From Pseudomonadota bacterium (lineage in GTDB: Bacteria; Pseudomonadota; Gammaproteobacteria; GRL18), in the NCBI GenBank assembly GCA_030632745.1, contig DAOVUE010000062.1, forward strand, positions 1-7,563: a stretch of DNA of 7,563 nucleotides, in the 5' to 3' direction. The position numbers were made by a program, and so were the translations under genes. A model generated the notes under the pieces. The model had not been told where the DNA came from. It saw only the letters and a list, made by a program, of their open reading frames with translations, and searched no databases. Positions 6,901-7,563 of this stretch are shown here, in pieces (position 1 is the first letter of the stretch; every line of letters begins with the position of its first letter).

Positions 6901-7105
6901 CAGATTATTCGGTACCTCAAAAATCAGAACAGAATCATTAGAATCTATTATTGCGGGTGGTATCAGCTTTGCGACACCGGATAACGATAAAATGGGAGAT
7001 ATGCTGGCATCCGGCAGCTTTTTCGTTTTACATGATGAGCCGAAAGAACAATGGACACAATGGAATCCTATTATTCATCTCAGCAAAGAAATGCAGCAGG
7101 ATTAG
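3944..7105 (+). CDS. letB: LetB (YebT)-type MCE protein with eight MCE domains
   Basis: Lipid-transport tunnel protein of 1053 residues. In E. coli, LetB forms a hexameric stack of MCE rings from inner to outer membrane. ATG 3944 overlaps the letA stop and has GGAAA 6 bases upstream. The N-terminal cytoplasmic tail (1-26) is followed by one membrane anchor (27-46, PIWILPIVALLIGLGLIVKS). Eight MCE domains follow near 50-143, 165-262, 303-395, 417-515, 547-638, 661-760, 793-885 and 914-1012. Odd-numbered domains share FW(I/M/V)V..P..SLSG (weaker in the seventh) and a (L/I)..G.YI ending; even ones share PGLH, FYN(V/A)SGI and TESL.S...GGI.F. Linkers LLYDDFESA, KLYDDFDDA and DLFNDYDAA precede domains 3, 5 and 7. 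The C-terminus, FFVLHDEPKEQWTQW, resembles the end of E. coli LetB and not the helical tail of PqiB. E. coli LetB has seven domains, PqiB three. G7 and G8 runs lie in the Gly-Gly codons of domains 1 and 5. Confidence 0.93.
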   Translation: MTDIDHNPVLEEQYAIPKVTTKKGFSPIWILPIVALLIGLGLIVKSYLNAGIIVTLQVPAADGIVDGKTRILFKGIVAGVVKERDITDDLQHVILSIEMNKRTEPFLNEKTQFWIVEPRISLSGVSGLDTILGGRYIAISAEKGSKSKRKFIALNTPPPPSQETPGLHIKLRLNRLASVDQGTVIYYKQIPVGEVTHYTLEENDSEIQAWVLIKPEYAHLVKKDSLFYNVSGIKIDAGLSGIKIKTESLISVLAGGIAFHTPVLHAEKNNAPNGPDKANKSNTSIVEHGSIYLLYDDFESANVGIPIVLLFKNVLNLQENITVIKFQGRKIGTLGKFSYDKTSNETVVVAHIDPLMEDALRDNTQFWIVKPSLSLLEISGFDALIQGNYISMRPSIGGELTRKFKVSESIPSLSKSEPGLHFYIETDTLSSMKKGVPIFYKQIPVGNIEGFELTKDTEKVRLSAFIKPEFAHLVKKNSRFYNVSGLNIQAGLSGVKVKTESLMSLITGGVSFYTPVTFTEQEHQAVVEQSKNDDVFKLYDDFDDAKAGYEVSLIFDTAAGLSAGSTKVIYKGLVLGVVKKITPDKGKQTVTASITFDPIAENNLVEDTKFWMVRPQISLSGVKNIETLLGGDYITLRPGESKKKQLTFKVSQHKPPFNHTFPGLHLKLNSTELGAVAMGSPILYQRIKIGDVQNYELAEDRISVNILIHILPQYKDLVTSDSRFYNASGIRINANLSGVDIRTESFESILAGGIALYNMPDQKHKSNTRQQKKVRNGAVFDLFNDYDAARTNAFYVNIRFSDPQGLSIGSKVKYKGIIVGEVESISLDKNNSDLVWVKLELDSVLKAVLGKKSLFWVSKAHIGLTRTDNIDTLISGNYINVLPVKTVKGQSIVPPEAINFTALDEELLISQSRSGFTVSLTASRLSSVRTGDPVYYHQVVVGKVIGYEIADTADQILIYLSIRNRFKPLIRENSKFWHASGVSMDIRLFGTSKIRTESLESIIAGGISFATPDNDKMGDMLASGSFFVLHDEPKEQWTQWNPIIHLSKEMQQD
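4091..6979 (+). repeat. Four tandem two-domain units within letB
   Basis: The eight MCE domains fall into four A-B pairs: 4091-4729, 4850-5488, 5582-6223 and 6320-6979, with periods of about 253, 244 and 246 residues. The B domains of pairs one and two are the most alike: PEYAHLVKKDSLFYNVSGIK against PEFAHLVKKNSRFYNVSGLN. This points to growth by duplication of a two-domain block. Confidence 0.75.
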
Positions 7106-7188
7106 AAACTGCAGGGCTGGAAAATAGCAGGGCCAGAAACAGCAGGGCCGGAAAACAGCAGGGCTGGAAAACAGCATGTTGAAAAATG
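7096..7188 (+). repeat. Minisatellite of 15-16 base units straddling the letB stop
   Basis: Four clear copies of GCAGGGC(T/C)(G/A)GAAAA(C/T)A lie at 7111-7126, 7127-7141, 7142-7157 and 7158-7173. Degenerate copies flank them at 7096-7110 (containing the letB TAG stop) and 7174-7188. The first degenerate copy, GCAGGATTAGAAACT, differs from the second clear copy at only four positions, so the array probably arose from the letB 3' end. No terminator with a T-run is visible, so the antiporter gene could be read through from letB. Confidence 0.8.
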
Positions 7189-7226
7189 GTGATGTAGATT
7201 AATGAAGTTTAAATGGGTGTATTATT

Positions 7227-7563
7227 ATGGATTTAAGTTGGATTGTTATTTCCTTATCAGAAACGACCTGGTTACTGATTACTTTCATTATGGGTTTACT
7301 GGCATATAAGTTCGGTCTTCCTCCTATGGTAGGATTTCTGGCAGTTGGCTTTATGCTTAAAGCGTACGGCCTGGAAAGTACCCATGAACTTCGGGAAATT
7401 GCTGATCTGGGTGTGACCCTGATGTTATTTACCATCGGTCTGAAGCTGGATTTAAAAAGTCTGCTGCGTATCCAGATCTGGGGTGTTGCATCGGCTCATA
7501 TGCTGATCACCATTCTGGTCTATGGAGTGCTGTTTTTTATTCTCAGTGCTTTGGGAATATCCA
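7227..7563 (+). CDS. CPA2-type cation:proton antiporter, N-terminus only, cut by the window edge
   Basis: An open frame of 112 codons runs from ATG 7227 to the right edge. It is highly hydrophobic, with membrane segments near residues 13-23, 28-40, 57-68 and 78-105. The pattern GLLAYKFGLPPMVGFLAVGFML (a helix, LA.K.G.P..VG.L..G), followed by LREIADLGVTLMLFTIGLKL and DLKSLL, is the classic N-terminus of the monovalent cation:proton antiporter-2 family (KefB/KefC/YbaL-like). Whether NAD-binding (TrkA-N) domains follow is outside the window. The ribosome site is weak (GGGTG, 7 bases upstream). An in-frame TGA at 7203 closes the frame upstream, and ATG 7227 is the only ATG between. The gene lies 121 bases after letB on the same strand, separated by the minisatellite. 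Co-transcription is possible but unproven. K+ or Na+ specificity cannot be told. Confidence 0.88.
   Translation, partial: MDLSWIVISLSETTWLLITFIMGLLAYKFGLPPMVGFLAVGFMLKAYGLESTHELREIADLGVTLMLFTIGLKLDLKSLLRIQIWGVASAHMLITILVYGVLFFILSALGIS

Noticed and set aside
3944..7105. Assignment as PqiB
   Set aside because: PqiB has three MCE domains and a long helical C-terminus and is usually followed by a PqiC lipoprotein. Here there are eight domains, a LetB-like end and no pqiC.
7202..7310. Small frame from ATG 7202 (about 35 codons)
   Set aside because: It overlaps the antiporter start in another frame, has no ribosome site and shows no recognisable features.

Overview
The window looks like an AT-rich gammaproteobacterial chromosome segment. 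The letAB-type genes at its centre resemble the enterobacterial YebS/YebT (LetA/LetB) proteins, as I remember those sequences, across their full length. I cannot name the genus. It holds two divergent transcription units, both concerned with moving molecules across the Gram-negative envelope, and the start of a third membrane transporter.

Left half, minus strand, read from about 2218 down to 1: a promoter, then a TatT-type outer-membrane lipoprotein (1294-2199), then a DctP-type periplasmic substrate-binding protein (257-1303) overlapping it by 10 bases. A 180-base spacer follows, made of two copies of an imperfect 85-90 base repeat with hairpins. The first 24 codons of a probable TRAP small permease (1-74) then run off the window edge. 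This is the layout of a TPR-protein-associated TRAP transporter (TPAT). In that family a trimeric TatT lipoprotein partners the solute receptor, and hydrophobic ligands have been suggested.

Centre, 2200-2576: a 377-base divergent intergenic region. It contains promoters facing both ways and several AT-rich inverted repeats sharing the box TCTAAT/ATTAGA.

Right half, plus strand: letA split into two overlapping genes (2577-3242 and 3229-3951), then letB (3944-7105). The first letA gene must start at a non-canonical CTG or ATT codon if it is to keep its N-terminal zinc ribbon. LetB is predicted to have eight MCE domains as four alternating pairs, one more than the seven of E. coli LetB. LetA is the inner-membrane partner, and LetB forms a periplasm-spanning hydrophobic tunnel for lipid transport. 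After letB comes a roughly 16-base minisatellite that seems to have grown out of the end of letB. The N-terminus of a CPA2-type cation:proton antiporter follows (7227 to the right edge).

Taken together, a possibly hydrophobic-ligand TRAP importer lies back to back with a lipid-transport tunnel across one shared regulatory region, which suggests an envelope or lipid trafficking locus. That functional link is inference. The most unusual features are the eight-domain LetB, the start codon of the first letA gene, and the paired hairpin repeats inside the TRAP operon.
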